DNA of 64,000 nt from Phyllostachys edulis (lineage: Eukaryota; Streptophyta; Magnoliopsida; Poales; Poaceae), in the NCBI GenBank assembly GCA_036346405.1, contig CM070559.1, positions 38,849,889 through 38,913,888 of the forward strand. The letters are read 5' to 3'. Numbering within the stretch: position 1 is the first letter of the stretch; every line of letters begins with the position of its first letter. This document shows positions 1 through 11,377 of this stretch, piece by piece. The notes beneath the pieces were generated by a model that saw only the letters and a program-made list of their open reading frames with translations, was not told the DNA's origin and did not search any database. The position numbers and the translations under genes are program-made.

Positions 1-2199
1 AACACTATACTCGGACGACCAACTTTGGCAAATTCTTAATCGCCACTAATTATGGGTATCAATGTCTCAAGATGCTAGGATCCAAAGGAGTGATCACAAT
101 TCATTGTGATAAAAAGATGGCACACACGTTTGACCGTCGGTCCCTTGAGATGGTTGGCCAGATACCAGCTCGAGAAGAAAACAAAGGGCAACCTTTGACC
201 AAGCAGTCGAAGCCTAAAATTGCACCTAAGCCGAACGACCAGGTCAAGGAGGTTCCTTTGGATCCAAAGGAGCCCTCGAAGATTTTTCGTATCGGGGATA
301 CTTCTGACCACAAATAGGAAGACGCCCTCATCGCTTTGCTCTAGGTAAACGCAAATATCTTCGCGTGGCAAGCATTCGACATGCCGGGAGTCTCCAGGGA
401 AGTGATCGAGCATAGGCTAGCTCTATGGCCTCACAAAGTACCCGTAAAATAAAAATTATGAAGATTTGCCCCTGATCAATGAGATGCTATAAAGTCAGAA
501 TTGGACAAGTAATTTAAAGCAGGCTTTATAAGAAAAGTCGACCACCGAGAGTGGTTGGCCAGCCCTGTAATGGTTAGGAATTCTAATAGCAAGTGGCAAA
601 TGTGTATAGACTTCACTGATCTTAATAAAGCTTGTCCAAAAGATGATTTCCCTTTACCTCGTATTGATCAGTTGGTTGATTCTACTGTTGGTTGCGAAAC
701 ATTAAGTTTTCTAGACGCATATTCTGGCTACCATTAGATTAATATGTGTCTAGAAGATGAAAAAAAGACCGCGTTTATTACTCCATTTGGAATATTTTGT
801 TATGTCAAAATACCATTTGGTCTACAAAATGCTGGCGCTTCTTTTCAACGCTTGAAGCAATCGACTTTTTCACCTCAACTAGGCCAAAATTTGGAAGCCT
901 ATATTGTTGATCTAGTCGTAAAAAGCATCAAGCGGCTTAATCATGTTTCATACTTGTAAGAGACATTCGATAACCTCAGAAAACACTGTCTGAAACTCAA
1001 TACTGAGAAGTGTGTGTTTGGAGTCCCTTCGAGAAAATTGCTTGGATTCCTGGTCTCTGTACGAGGGATCGAAGCAAATCCCGAAAAGATAAAGGCCATC
1101 ATACAAATGCGCCCTCCAACCACGAAGAAAGAAGTCTCGAAACTCACAGGATGCATGACGGCTATAAGTCGTTTCATTGCACGACTGGGAGAAAAAGGAC
1201 TACCTTTCTTCAAACTTCTAAGGAAGCATGTGGGTTTCGAGTGGTCGGAAGAGGCAAACATTGCCTTTGAGGATGTTAAGAGATATCTTATAAGTGCTCC
1301 TGTTTTGGTTTCTCCGAAACCAGAAGAGACACTCTTAATTTATCTAGCTGCCACGCCACAAGCAGTGAGCGCAGTGGTAGTCGTAGAGCATGAAAACATC
1401 AAACGACCAGTTTACTACGTAAGTGAAGTTTTGCATGGGCCTAAGGAGCGTTACTATCAGGTCCAAAAACTTCGGCATTATTTTTAGACACACAAGATAA
1501 TTGTGCCATCTGAGTTTCCCTCAGGAGTGATCCTCCAGAACAGGGAAGCAGCGGGACGCATGGAAAATTGGTCAGTAGAACTTGGGGAGTTCGATCTCCA
1601 TTTCGTGTCCCGAACGGTCATTAAATCCCAGATCTCGATAGACTTTGTCGCCAAATGGACAAATCCTGAACTTGTTCAGGATCCCAGTACGATACCCACG
1701 ACCAGTGGACGATGTATTTTGACGGGTCACTTACTTTAAGTGGCTTGGGGCTGGGGTGGTCCTGGAATTTCCTAACGGAGAGACCTTAAAGTATGACATT
1801 CAATTAAACTTTCAGGCCACTAACAACGTGACAGAATACGAAGGTTTGCTAGCTGGCAGACGAGCTGCAAAAGCGCTCGCAATTTGATGACTACTCGTGA
1901 GAGGAGACTCTCAACTAGTCGTGAATCAAGTCGGAAAAGAGTACCAGTGCTCTAATCCGACCATGTGTCGGTACTTATCTGAGGTTCGAAAGCTTGAAAA
2001 GCATTTTTTCTGTTTCGAGGTACAATTCATCCCTCGAAAGGATAATTTCCTCGCGGACCAGCTTGCTCGAATAGCTTCTTTCCGATCACAAGTACCAAAA
2101 GGAGTCTTCTTGGAACAACTCCAGAAGCCGTCTCTGGTTGAAAGACCAGAGACAACTCCTATTAAGATAACCTCTCTAGAATACGAGATACTTGGATGA
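1..2199 (+). pseudogene. gypsy pol remnant: protease linker, reverse transcriptase, RNase H
   Basis: Decayed pol readable in all three plus frames. A linker carrying EVPLDPKEPSKIF (about 250-290) is followed by RT with WQMCIDFTDLNKACPKDDFP (about 594-653) and FLDAYSGYH (about 709-735). Then come ITPFGIFCYVKIPFGLQNA, the RT connection domain (KCVFGVPSRKLLGFLV, about 1009-1055) and the RNase H-like half ending near 2199. The YxDD catalytic box is mutated: the residues are Y-I-V-D near 900-915, so one metal-binding Asp is lost. In-frame stops occur at 735-737, 957-959, 1485-1487 and 1737-1739, among others. It cannot encode an active polymerase. Confidence 0.9.
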
Positions 2200-2998
2200 A
2201 TCTCATCTATGAGTATCTAGATGTATACTTTGGTCGAAGGAGTCCTCTATAAACGAGGCACTCAAGGGGTACTCATGCGATGCATATCGTAGAGAGAGTG
2301 ACTAAATCTCCTTCACGACATACACGAGGGCATCTGTGGAACTCATGCTTCTTACAGAACGCTGGTCGGAAAAGCCTTTTGACAAGAATTTTACTGGCCA
2401 ACAGCTCTCTACGATGCCAAAGAGTTGGTTAAAAAATATGTACAATGCTAGTTTTATAGCAGGCAAATACACCAACCGGCTCAGGCATTGCAAACAATTT
2501 CTCTATTTTGGTCTTTTGCGACATGGGGTCTCGATATCCTAGGACCGTTCCCAAAAGCTCATGGAGGCTTCGAGTTCCTTTTTGTGGCTATTGATACATT
2601 CACAAAATGGATCGAAGCTGAACCTGTAACTGGGATAACAACGGAAGCGGCAAAACGGTTCATGATGAGAAGCGTGATCACTCAGTTTGGGGTCCCAAGT
2701 TGAATAATCACAGATAATGGTAAGCAGGTTTCGAGCGCAAAATTCCAAGAATTTTGCGACGAGTTAGGTACCAAGCTATGTTACGCTTCTGTTGCCCATC
2801 CCCAAAGCAATGGGGCAGTCGAAAGAGCGAATGGCTAAATAATGTAGGGAATCAAAACTCGAGTCTTCGACCAGCTTGTCAAGCGCTCGGGGGATTGGGT
2901 ATAAGAATTACCCTCATTATTATGGGCAGTTCGTACGACTGCTAGTCGAGCTACAGGTGAAACACCTTTTTTTCCTAGTTTTCAGTGCCAAAGCCATG

Positions 2999-3787
2999 TG
3001 CCGGTGTTTTAGGACCGAACTTACGTAAAAATTGTTTTATTCGGGGGTTCCTTTAGGCTCAAAATCACACAGAGATGGAGACACGTGAATTTTATCTGAG
3101 TTCGGGCCTTCTCACGGGAGAATAACAACCCTACTCTGTGTGTATGTATTGAGTATCTTTGGATTACAAGATCAAGCCGAGAAAACTAGAGTATTGTGCT
3201 TCTCGAATTCGGGCTCTCCCATTGCTCGATGATCCTTGCCTTTTATCTAGTCCCCGTAATGTCGCGTTGGACCTCTAATAAAAGATCACTTAATCATCCG
3301 GATCGTGGCGCCAAGTATGGAGGTTCTGCAGAGTTAAAATGTTCCCACGTCGCCAGGCAATTATCATCATAAAAGGGAGTTAAAATCGTGCCATTATCTT
3401 AGGAAATAATGGAGTAGTTTACTGCCCGTATTTTGAATACAGTGTGGAAGATTCTTTTATCGACTAGGCCCACATGTCTGTGAGCCTTGTCGACTAGGGC
3501 ATGGTCGTAGAAGGTCTTACGACCAGGGGATGGTCGTAGGAAAGCTTACGACTGCATACTGATCGTAGTAGAGCTTACGATTATGGGATAGTCGTATAAG
3601 GACTTATGACTGTAGGGTAGTTGTAGGAAGACCTACGACTACAGGGTGGTCATAGAAGAACTTACGACCTCTAGCTTCTCCCTTATTAATATTTAAGGGG
3701 TATACTCAGGAGTTATGTGATGTCATTATTACCTTATAATATGAATTATGGATAAATGATTAAATGAGGATTGTTATATCCTTGTCA
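2999..3787 (-). mobile_element. solo LTR of the same gypsy family, inverted, TSD CCATG
   Basis: A 789-bp sequence starting TGCCGGTG and ending TTGTCA, with CCATG on both sides (2994-2998 and 3788-3792). It is the reverse complement of the LTR at 15875-16640: the two share the polyadenylation-side end (AAAACACCGxCA), the block with TACACACAGA, and the TGACxAGGAT start. No internal sequence accompanies it, so it is a solo LTR left by LTR-LTR recombination. It sits inside the integrase codons of a relative, so this family was active after the outer copy inserted. Confidence 0.92.
3475..3670 (-). repeat. GTCGTA/TACGAC hairpin repeat array inside the solo LTR
   Basis: About six units of roughly 37 bp, each holding GTCGTA followed some 10 bases later by TACGAC, so each unit is a small inverted repeat. 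The same array occurs in the 3' LTR (15990-16145), in the antisense-ORF intron (14216-14325) and upstream of the 3' LTR (15655-15815). Confidence 0.8.
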
Positions 3788-4297
3788 CCATGCTTCCACC
3801 AGAACTAAAGATCAGGTCAACAAGGGTCGAAACTTTCAAAGAGTCGATCCAAGAACAACTTCGAGTGGATGACATTAACTTGCTCGAAGAAGAGAAAACA
3901 TGCCTTAATCCGTTCAGCAGTCTACCAGCAAGCCCTGCGCAAATGCTACGATCGTAAGGTCCAACCTCACAACCTTGCTATAGGTGACTTGGTATTGAGG
4001 AAAATTCAATCCTAGTCTAATCGGAACAAGCTTTCCCCCAAGTGGGAAGATCCTTACACAGTGGTCGAAGCTATGCGACCAGGTTCGGTACGACTAGCAA
4101 TGGAAGATGGCAGAATTCTCTTCAATTCTTGGAACATCGACTAGTTACACAAATTTTATGTGTAAACCGACCAACCCTACAATAAAGTATCAGGTTCTTT
4201 GTATCTTTATTGTCTTACTTTGAGTAACGCATTGATAATTTTTCGATCATTGCCTGGTCGTAAGTTCTTCTATGACCAGTACCCAAACTTTCTTTAC

Positions 4298-4869
4298 ACT
4301 GGTCGAAAGGATGGTGACATCACCTAGTTGAAGCCTTTTCTTTCTGCACGTGGTTCTGCCCACTAGTAGGAACTTCCTAGTGTCGACTCGTTCCTCCCTT
4401 TTGCTGCCAATACAAAGGACTTTGGTTCAACTCACATGGGCGAAATATTTTTTAAGCCAACTCTTAGTATCTTAGATTATTTCTTCATTCATTTTTGAAA
4501 AATAAACTAAGCAGAGTACACCTTTTCAATTTTCTCGACTACTTTTGTTAAACTCGTTTTGTTTCAACTGGTCGGAGGAAGAGACAACACCTAGTCGAAG
4601 GCTTTCCTCTCTGCACGTGGTTCTGTCCACTAGAAGGAACTTCCTAGCGTCGTCCTGTTTCTAACTCTTGCTACCGGTGCGAACCTACCGAGTGCACTAG
4701 AATAAGTTGAATGAATTTTTAAGGTACTACAGACGTTTGTCTAACTCAAGTTGACCGTTCTTTATTTGTTTAAACTGGTCAGGGAAGGTAACATCATCTA
4801 GTCGAAGCCTTTCCTTTCTGCACGTGGTCCTGCCCACTAGAAGGAACTTCCTAGTGTCGACTCGTTCCT
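4298..4869 (+). repeat. three copies of a 97-bp module downstream of pol
   Basis: A module beginning ACTGGTC, containing GCACGTGGTTCTGCCCACTA and ending CTCGTTCCT, occurs at 4298-4395, 4567-4662 and 4774-4869, in the same orientation and separated by unrelated AT-rich spacers (spacing about 269 and 207 bp). It lies between integrase and the antisense ORF, where Tat-lineage elements are known to carry non-coding tandem repeats. Each module contains the palindrome CACGTG. Confidence 0.85.
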
Positions 4870-4877
4870 ACACTATT

Positions 4878-6427
4878 GAGGCAATCATAGAGATGATTAT
4901 ATTTCCTTATGTTCATAATATTGGATAAAATGTTATCTTGTTCCAAGAATAATATTGTTAATATTTATTATCAAGTATGTGACTTGATTGTGAAACTCTA
5001 TATTTCTGCGATAATTATTCTTATACAATCCCTGGTCAGAAACATATGAGGACACATATGAATAGACTAGCATATGTATTGGTTGATGACTATGTTTCAT
5101 GGGTCATGGATATAGAGATATCAAACCAATAATATGGACACATGTTAGAGAACATGATGTTAGATTAGACCCACTTTGAGACATTATTGAGATTGTTATG
5201 ATTCTATGTGTCGTTAGTTGGTCTCAAGCAATGTTGATGTATAATCCTTAGACATGAGATCAGCATGGTTTCCTACATATGTAATAGCACTCTTAGGGGG
5301 TTGCCAAACGCTACATCGTAACTGGGTAGTTATAAAGGTTGCTTTCGGGTATGCTATGAAATATGCAGACGAATGTGACTGGTCGGATATGGGATTTGCC
5401 CCTCCTAACATAATAGGAGAGATGTCTCTGGACCCCTCGTTGTGGTCGGATAAAGAAAGTGCATGGCCATGCCACTAGTAGTCGAAGTGTTCGACCACGT
5501 GAAGTAATCCGACACTTGATTGAGAAAGTATTGAACAGTCCATGAATGACACAACATCTCACCTAGAGTTCAACCGGACATCGTGAGGCAAATGGAGTAT
5601 ACACGGTAGGTGCTTAGTTCGACGATTCTGGACCGGTCGTATGGAATCTGAGTTGGTCGAGACCGATCGAGCGTAGTCACGGAGTGGTGGTCGTAACGTG
5701 TCGTGAGGAATTCTGAATGGTCGTGACCTATCTGAATCGGTCATATAGAGATAGGACACGTCGTAAGTGATGAGGACCTAGTCGTAGATCATATTGTATT
5801 AAGGTTAAATCGATATAATTTGTGTGTATTCGGGAATCGTTATGTTCTGCTAGGAGCCGCTACGACTCGTGATCGGAAAGGGTTTCTGAGTCACAACCGA
5901 TTACGCATGAACCTATAGGGTTACACACTTAACGGGTTGGAACAAACCAGTTCGAATACGATTCGACAAACGTGTTCGGATAGGATCCGTCACGAGCACT
6001 ATATAAGGAGATGCATGAGGCTGCTGGGCTCGACGCGTGAATCACCACCGAAACCCTAGCCGCCATCTTCCTGAGAGCTCTACCGTGCGACTTGGTGCTA
6101 GCACACCTGCGCATAGTTGTTCCTTCCCTGGACGTGTGGATACCGTAGAGGCGCTACTGCGACTGTTGCGCTTGAGGACGATCCGCGATCTTCACAAGGA
6201 ATTGTAGACGTTGCTAGAGGAGACGATCGACTCGTGAGGACGCTAGACGATCGACTACGACCACTACATCGACACGCTCTATGTTGGACCAGACTGCTCC
6301 AACCCTTCGTCCGCTGCTCTGCGCGTCTGGTGGTAACGATTTGTGATCATCTACTTGCTTGGCTTCCTGGTTTGCGTGGTAGAATTTTTTGATTTGTAGC
6401 TATCGTAGCCTACCCCGTGGCCCAACA
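4878..6427 (+). repeat. copia 5' LTR, 5' end trimmed
   Basis: 1550 bp matching 11396-12943, ending in GGCCCAACA. The first 18 bases of the LTR, present at 11378-11395, are missing. A TATA box, TATATAAG (6000-6007), lies upstream of the U5-like region. Confidence 0.92.
6000..6007 (+). promoter_or_regulatory. TATA box of copia 5' LTR
   Basis: TATATAAG in the sequence GAGCACTATATAAGGAG, conserved at 12517-12524 in the 3' LTR, as expected for the LTR core promoter. Confidence 0.7.
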
Positions 6428-6428
6428 G

Positions 6429-6441
6429 TGGTATCAGAGAC
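6429..6441 (+). other. copia primer binding site (initiator tRNA-Met type)
   Basis: TGGTATCAGAGAC follows the 5' LTR by one base. The plant copia consensus complementary to initiator tRNA-Met is TGGTATCAGAGC, so 11 of 12 bases agree before the insertion-like change. Confidence 0.85.
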
Positions 6442-7688
6442 ATCGTGTGTAGTTTTTGATCTGGATCGATCGCATATACTTGATATGTGGTAGTAGTAGA
6501 TTGGATCTATTACTAGTCGGGTCTGATAGCCTAGAACGGTTCATATAGATGTAACGATTTAGACTCTGGTCGATAAGATCGATCAGTTCTCGGTGGTAGT
6601 AGATGGGTCTACGAGGAGGTATGAGCTAAAAGGACCAGATGGTTTATTGCGCTTGTTCACGACCACTCTGCATAACACTCCTACCGGTCGGAATTCCGCC
6701 ATCGGAGTATGCCGCAGTGTGTGGTCGAATCAAGGCAATGATCGGATGGTTCGGAATAGGGTACCGCATATTTTAGGTGGTATGTGCTCATGTCGTCTGA
6801 TAGAATTGGATTTTGTGCATAACTTGTTTTTACAGGGATTGATGTGAATAGTATGACCCATAATGGTTCATGTATGAGATGCATGTATGTATGTAATTTT
6901 TATGACCTGCGTGTCATGCTTATTGCAGCCCAAGGCTGTCTATATTTTTGTATAACGGCCTGCGTGTCGACTTGTGATGCTTCTTTACTCCTTGTAATTC
7001 ATTTCTAGCGCTATTAGGAGTAATGGCTTAGTGGGAGTGCTTGGAGGAGTCGACCACTCGGAGACACAGTGAACAGGATGCATGGCGATGGGGATCACCA
7101 TGGAGAAGGGTCATGCTATATCACAATGCAATTTGATTGTCTGTGAATGCCTTTATATTCCTGTTCATTTATTTCTATACATGTTTTTTGCTTTAAATGC
7201 TTTTGACATGGTAGAAGTAAAATTCCCTCACATAATATTAAGTTAAATTGATGCCCTCCCAAATATGCTGCACCATCCAAAGTCATGTATTTTAATGGTA
7301 GGTCTTGCCAAAGCAGAGTGCCATTAACTCTACTGGACTAGATGGGTTTGTGTTAGACACTTACACGCTGGCATTGGTTTAACTTAACAAGGTTATCATA
7401 ACAGTTGTGAACCTTGGGGCATAAGGGTTGGGTGCCGAAGCATAGAGATGCTGCCCAACAACAAGAGTCATATGGAGATATGATTAGCAAAGGTTTGCTT
7501 ACCATTTTCACTAATCTTCTAGCAGCGATGCCAAAGCTCACTAGTAGATTAAATGATTATGGATCTTGAATCATTAAATGTCATAAGAGGGATATGGTAT
7601 TTAGTGGGAGTATCTTTGTTAAATTGTTTAATAGAAGTTACTTTTCTTGAACATATGTCTTAGTTTTGCATAATTTATGTTGTAGATC
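6442..7688 (+). other. copia leader, no gene seen
   Basis: Untranslated leader between PBS and gag start. Short open frames in it look random and match nothing I recognise. Confidence 0.6.
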
Positions 7689-8530
7689 ATGACACCTACT
7701 GCTGTACCTACATCCAGTTTTGCTTTACGTTCGATACTTGAAAAGGAAAAACTGAATGGAACAAATTTTACGGATTGGTCCCGCAACCTAAGAATTGTTC
7801 TTAGACAAGATAAAAATGAACATGTTCTAGAGGAACCAATTTCAGATGTGCCTACAAAGAATGCTGCTATTGCTATTAAAACCGCCTATAAAAAGGCATG
7901 TGATGAATCCCATGATGTTAGCTGTCTCATGCTTGCTGCGATGAACTCAGACCTTCAGAAGCAGTTTGAGAACATTGAGGCCTACGATATGATCGTGGCG
8001 CTCAAAGGCATGTTTGAGACACAAGCAAGAATTGAGAGATATGAGATCTCAAAGAACTTGTTTGGATGTAGGCTAGCTGAGGGTAGTCCGGTGAGCCCTC
8101 ATGTGATCAAAATGGTTGGTTACACATTGAACTTGGAAAAAGCGGGTTTTCCACTTAGTCAAGAGTTGGCTCTGATTTGATTCTTGCTTCGCTTCCTACA
8201 AGCTATGGCAGTTCATTTTGAACTTCCATATGAATGACTTAGACAAGAATCTCACCGAGCGCATATGATGCTTAAGGCAATGAGAGCAAGATTAAGAAAA
8301 GCAACAATCATGTGATGATGGTGCAAAAGAGTACAAGCTTCAAGAAGAAAGCCAAAACTTGGGTCAAGAAAAAGGGCAAAGCTAAAGTTTCAGATGAGAT
8401 CCAAACTAACAACCTAAGCCCAAGACTAAGTCCGGCCCGACTCAAGAGAATGAATGCTTTTACTGCAAAGAGCTAGGCCATTGGAAGAGGAACTACAAGA
8501 AATACCTGGCTGATCAGAAAAGGAATGGTG
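7689..8530 (+). pseudogene. copia gag remnant
   Basis: Gag opens at ATG 7689. The N-terminal signature LEKEKLNGTNFTDWSRNLRI (about 7737-7796) is typical of copia gag (UBN2/DUF4219-like). The frame stops at 8178-8180. The C-terminal half continues in other frames to a zinc knuckle CFYCKELGHWKRNY (about 8455-8496), in which the last Cys is replaced by Tyr, so the CCHC finger is broken. Gag would package the element RNA; this copy cannot make full-length protein. Confidence 0.88.
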
Positions 8531-8539
8531 GGATTAAAA

Positions 8540-9956
8540 CTTCCACTACAGGTATTAATGTTATAGATGTTTTTCTTCTTGACTCTTACGTTAACTCATG
8601 GGTATTTGATCTGGGATCGGTTGCTCATATCGCAATTCGATCTGAGTCTAACAAAGAGTAGGAGAATTGCAAAGGGCGAGATGGATCTTCACGTCGGGAA
8701 TAAAGCAAGGGTTGCCGCATTAGTCGTCGGGACTTTGCCATTACTTTTGCCTTCATGATTTATTATGGAATTGAATAATTGTTATTACGTTCCAGCCATT
8801 AGTAGAAACATTATCTTTGCCTCATGTTTGATAGCAAAGGGCTATAAATTCATTATTGTGAACAATGGTTGTTCTATATTTTTGAATGAAGTGTTTTATG
8901 GCTATGCACCTGTTTTTGAATTGGTTGTTTATTTTAAATCTTGTTGATGCGTCCGTCTATAATATTAATGTGAAAAGGCTTCAGCCTAATGAAATGAATT
9001 CCACTTTCATTTGGCATTGTCGTTTGGGTCACATAAGTGAGAAACGTATGAAAAAACTCCATAATGACGGAACTCTAAACTCATTTGATTTAGAATCATT
9101 TGAAACCTGCGAGTCTTGCTAGGTCAGAAAGATGATCAAGACACCTTTCACTGGTCGGAGTGAAAGGGCGTCCGACCAGTTGGCGCTCATACATACTGAT
9201 GTGTGTGGACCAATGAGCACGACAGCAAGAGGTGGTTTTCAGTACTTCATTACTTTCACCGATGACTATAGTAGATATGGATATATCTACTTAATGAGAC
9301 ACAAGTCGGAATCCTTTGAAAAGTTCAAGGAGTTCCAGAATGAGGTACAGAATCAACTTGGCAAGACAATCAAATCTTTATGATCTGATCGTGGAGGTGA
9401 GTTTTTGAGCCATGAGTTTGGTAATCATTTGAAACAATGTGGAGTTATTCCACAGCTTACACCACCGGGCACTCCACAATGGAATGGTGTGTCCGAGCGG
9501 CGTAATAGGACCTTGTTGGACATGGTTTGATCAATGATAAACCAATCAGATCTGCCAGTGTATTTTTGGGGTTACGCTCTAGAAACTGCCGCTTTTATTT
9601 TAAATAAGATACCATCTAAATCAGTAGATAAGACACCATATGAGATGTGGACTGGGAAAATTCCTAGTTTGTCTTTTCTAAGGATTTGGGGATGTGATGT
9701 CTATGTTAAATGTTTGACGTCTGACAAACTCACACCCAAATCAGATAAATGCTTCTTTATAAGATATCCTAGGGAAACCAAAGGATATTATTTCTACAAC
9801 CAGGAAGAAGGCAAATTTTTTGTTGCCCGAAATGGTGTCTTTTTGGAGAAAGAGTTTCTTTCAAAAGGAGTAAGTGGGAGAAAGGTACAACTCGAAGAAA
9901 TTCTAGAAACATCTGAAAGTGTTTCAACTCCTACTGAATCTCTACTGGATGAATAA
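8540..9956 (+). pseudogene. copia protease and integrase remnant
   Basis: The protease active-site region reads VFDLGSVAHI (about 8603-8632), where copia normally has D-T/S-G, so the site is altered. Integrase follows. The HHCC-type zinc module, from FIWHCRLGH (about 9007) to FETCESC (about 9100-9120), is interrupted just after by a TAG at 9120-9122. The catalytic core has HTDVCGP (first Asp, about 9190-9210), SDRGGEF after a stop near 9381, and PQWNGVSERRNRT with the catalytic Glu (about 9475-9515). Another stop lies near 9527-9529. The C-terminal region runs to a stop at 9954-9956. Domains are complete but the frame is interrupted at least three times. Confidence 0.9.
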
Positions 9957-11068
9957 AATATTGTTGAACCTGTAGATGAGGCACCAGCCCCACGTAGATC
10001 TAAAAGGCCGCGTCAATTGTCTACAAGGTATGGGCATGACATATTATTATTGAATAATGATGAGCCTAAGACTTATGAGGTAGCGATGATGGACCCAGAC
10101 TCTGAGAAATGGCTTGGAGCCATGAAATCCGAGATAGACTCCATGAGAGAAAATCAGGTTTGGAACCTGGTCGATCCACTTGATGGTGTTAAAACCATTG
10201 AGTGCAAATGGATCTATAAGAAAAAGATTGATATAGATGGAAATGTTCACATTCATAAGGCTCGACTAGTCGCAAAAGGGTTTCAACAAGTTCAAGGAGT
10301 TGACTACGATGAGACTTTCTCACCGTGAGCTAGCGATGCTTAAATCTATTCGGATCATTCTAGCAATTCTTTGCATATTTCGACTATGAGATATGGCAAA
10401 TGGATGTCAAAACGGCTTTCCTTAATGAAAACCTAGACGAGGATGTGTACATGACACAACCTGAAGGTTTTGTCGATCCAAAGAATGCTAGTAAAGTATG
10501 CAAACTTCAAAAGTCCATTTATGGGTTGAAGCAAGCATCTCGGAGTTGGAATTTACGTTTTGATGAGGAGATCAAAAGGTTTGGTTTCGTCAAGAACAAA
10601 GAAGAACCTTATGTTTACATGAAGGTTAGTAGGAGCGCGCTTACTATTCTGATCTTGTATGTAGATGACATACTACTGGTCAAAAATGACATTCCTATGC
10701 TAGAATCCATTAAGTCATCATTGAAAAATAGTTTTTCCATGAAGGACCTAGGGGAGGCAGCATATATCTTGGGAATAAGGTTCTATAGAGATAGATCTAA
10801 GAGGCTAATTGGATTAAGCCAGGATAAGTACATAGATAAAGTGTTGAATTGGTTCAACATGCAAGATTCCAATAGAGGATTCTTGCCCATGGCACATGGC
10901 ATTAATCTTAGCAAGAATCAGTGTCCTACGACAACTGATGAGCGAGACAAAATGAGTGATATTTCATATACTTCGGCCATTGGATCTATCATGTACGTCA
11001 TGCTATGTACACGACAGAGGCCGAGTACATTGCGGCTTCTGAAGCTGCGAAAGAAGGTGTTTGGATAA
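9957..11068 (+). pseudogene. copia reverse transcriptase remnant
   Basis: The RT starts with a SKRPRQLSTRYG-like linker and continues with KWIYKKKIDIDGNVHIHKAR (about 10207-10266), VDYDETFSP (about 10302-10328, then TGA), MDVKTAFLNENLDEDVYM (about 10400-10453) and YGLKQASRSWN (about 10519-10551). The catalytic box YVDDILLV (about 10659-10682) is intact. One stop and at least one frameshift near 10330-10400 separate the halves. At about 11010 the frame jumps into distal RNase H sequence because of a deletion. Confidence 0.9.
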
Positions 11069-11357
11069 GAAATTTCATTCTTTGAGTTGGGTGTGGTTCC
11101 GAGTGCCTCGAGCCCAATGGATCTCTATTGTGACAACAATGGAGCCATTCTTGCGAGCTAAGGAGCCTAGATCCCATCAAGTCCAAGCATATACTCAGCG
11201 CTATCATCTTATTCGCGAATTGGTGGATAGAGGAGATGTTAAGATATACAAAGTGCATACGGATTTGAATGTTCTTGATCCGTTGACAAAGCCTCTCCAC
11301 GTACCAAAGCATGAGGCACACACAAGAGCTATCGGTATTAGATACCTAAATGATTGA
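11012..11357 (+). pseudogene. copia RNase H remnant with internal deletion
   Basis: After GSIMYVMLCT the sequence passes directly to TEAEYIAASEAAKEGVW in another frame. In intact copia elements about 100 residues, including part of the catalytic RNase H core, lie between these motifs. The tail with VDRGDVKIYKVHT and DPLTKPL (about 11225-11295) is intact to a stop at 11355-11357. The deletion makes the element non-autonomous. Confidence 0.85.
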
Positions 11358-11361
11358 CTCT

Positions 11362-11377
11362 AGTGCAAGTGGGAGAC
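11362..11377 (+). other. copia polypurine tract
   Basis: AGTGCAAGTGGGAGAC lies immediately before the 3' LTR start TGTTGG; AAGTGGGAGAC is a common copia plus-strand primer. Confidence 0.8.

Larger units (their letters stand above)
2221..4166 (+). pseudogene. gypsy integrase remnant split by a solo LTR
   Basis: Integrase of the same element. The core begins around 2500 with LDILGPFPKAHGGFEFLFVA (about 2530-2589) and KWIEAEPVT. It goes on through IITDNG (about 2704) and PQSNGAVERANG (about 2802-2836) to WAVRTTASRATGETPF (about 2927-2970). The reading breaks at 2998 after SAKAM and resumes in phase at 3793 with LPPEL, so the 794 bp between are a pure insertion plus duplicated target. The C-terminal part, including KWEDPYTVVEAM (about 4043-4078), ends near 4166. 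Stops are scattered throughout. The exact phase match across the insertion is direct evidence that the codons were once continuous. Confidence 0.88.
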
